46,934 bases of DNA from an uncultured bacterium. GTDB taxonomy: Bacteria > Patescibacteriota > Gracilibacteria > Absconditabacterales > Absconditicoccaceae. Both the position numbers and the translations under genes were made by a program. The stretch lies in assembly GCA_903904875.1 (NCBI GenBank), contig CAIVEC010000006.1, positions 1-46,934 on the forward strand, written 5' to 3'. The notes under the pieces are model-generated. The model did no database searches and was not told the DNA's origin. It saw nothing but the letters and a program-made list of their open reading frames with translations. This document shows, one piece after another, positions 46,885 to 46,934 of the stretch; the stretch's first letter is position 1; each line of letters starts with the position of its first letter.

Positions 46885-46934
46885 ATTTTTGCTTTACAAG
46901 GTAAATGATATGACTATATTACATCTCAATTATA

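Noticed and set aside
1-46934. CRISPR arrays, rRNA genes, full insertion sequences
   Set aside because: No regularly spaced direct repeats, no rRNA signatures and no transposase or integrase coding region were seen on either strand.

Overview
The window reads as a chromosomal segment of a low-GC Patescibacteria/CPR bacterium that uses genetic code 25 (UGA = glycine), i.e. Gracilibacteria or Absconditabacteria (SR1). Under the standard code most genes look shattered. When TGA is read as Gly they fuse into full-length proteins, and TGA falls on invariant glycines (PPDK GIGLCRTEH, RarA GATTENP, RsmA EIGPG, MBL-fold FSGDIG, VanY HxxGxAxD). Every CDS rebuilt here ends in TAA or TAG. Almost none has a Shine-Dalgarno sequence. 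All coordinates below come from hand translation with code 25, so most genes are longer than any line of the supplied ORF track.

Layout. 1-260: fragment of a phage-tail-like ORF that collides head-on with the next gene (probable assembly or recombination junction). 191-4140 (minus): a Pro/Glu/Thr-rich membrane protein, comF, an Ala/Pro/Lys-rich protein and a small membrane protein. 4319-5245 (plus): surface protein with a C-terminal TGP-ENIL anchor. 5373-6260 (minus): what looks like an integron gene cassette with an attC site. 6282-8360 (minus): a membrane protein and tilS, with a MITE-like repeat between them. 8435-10509 (plus): YceD-like, CAP-domain and secreted helical proteins. 10680-12633 (minus): two small membrane proteins, an RluA/RluD-type pseudouridine synthase and tRNA-His. 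12808-13901 (plus): short anchored protein plus GerMN-domain protein. 14026-19242: a giant 1738-aa protein of unknown function. 19409-24890 (plus): thymidylate-kinase-like, VanY-type peptidase, grpE, tRNA-Leu, yqeY, a VirB2-like Gly/Cys-rich membrane protein, a reduced MBL-fold protein and rarA. 25020-26705: tandem array of three paralogous anchored proteins, the last carrying a DsbA domain. 26767-31972 (minus): divergent valyl-tRNA synthetase, a large FN3-like surface protein with the same TGP-ENIL anchor, and a cohesin-like anchored protein. 32356-38040 (minus): a tight run of eight genes (mltG, DUF4037, CYTH, HD, two small genes, DUF523, MBL/beta-CASP). 38339-40972: pyruvate phosphate dikinase. 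41045-41979: two divergent unknowns. 42201-45094 (plus): rsmA, a membrane protein and a Wzx/MurJ-like flippase. 45112-46884 (minus): DHH-like/S1-domain protein.

How it works together: housekeeping RNA modification, translation and protein-folding genes (tilS, rluD-like, rsmA, valS, yqeY, grpE, tRNAs) are mixed with many envelope genes (mltG, VanY, flippase, DsbA, FN3/CAP/GerMN proteins, VirB2-like pilin). This fits a reduced, surface-attached lifestyle. The most unusual features are the cassette with its attC in a UGA=Gly genome, the shared TGP-ENIL anchor, a structured intergenic element repeated between paralogous membrane-protein genes, the synthetase without a recognisable HIGH motif, and the giant protein.
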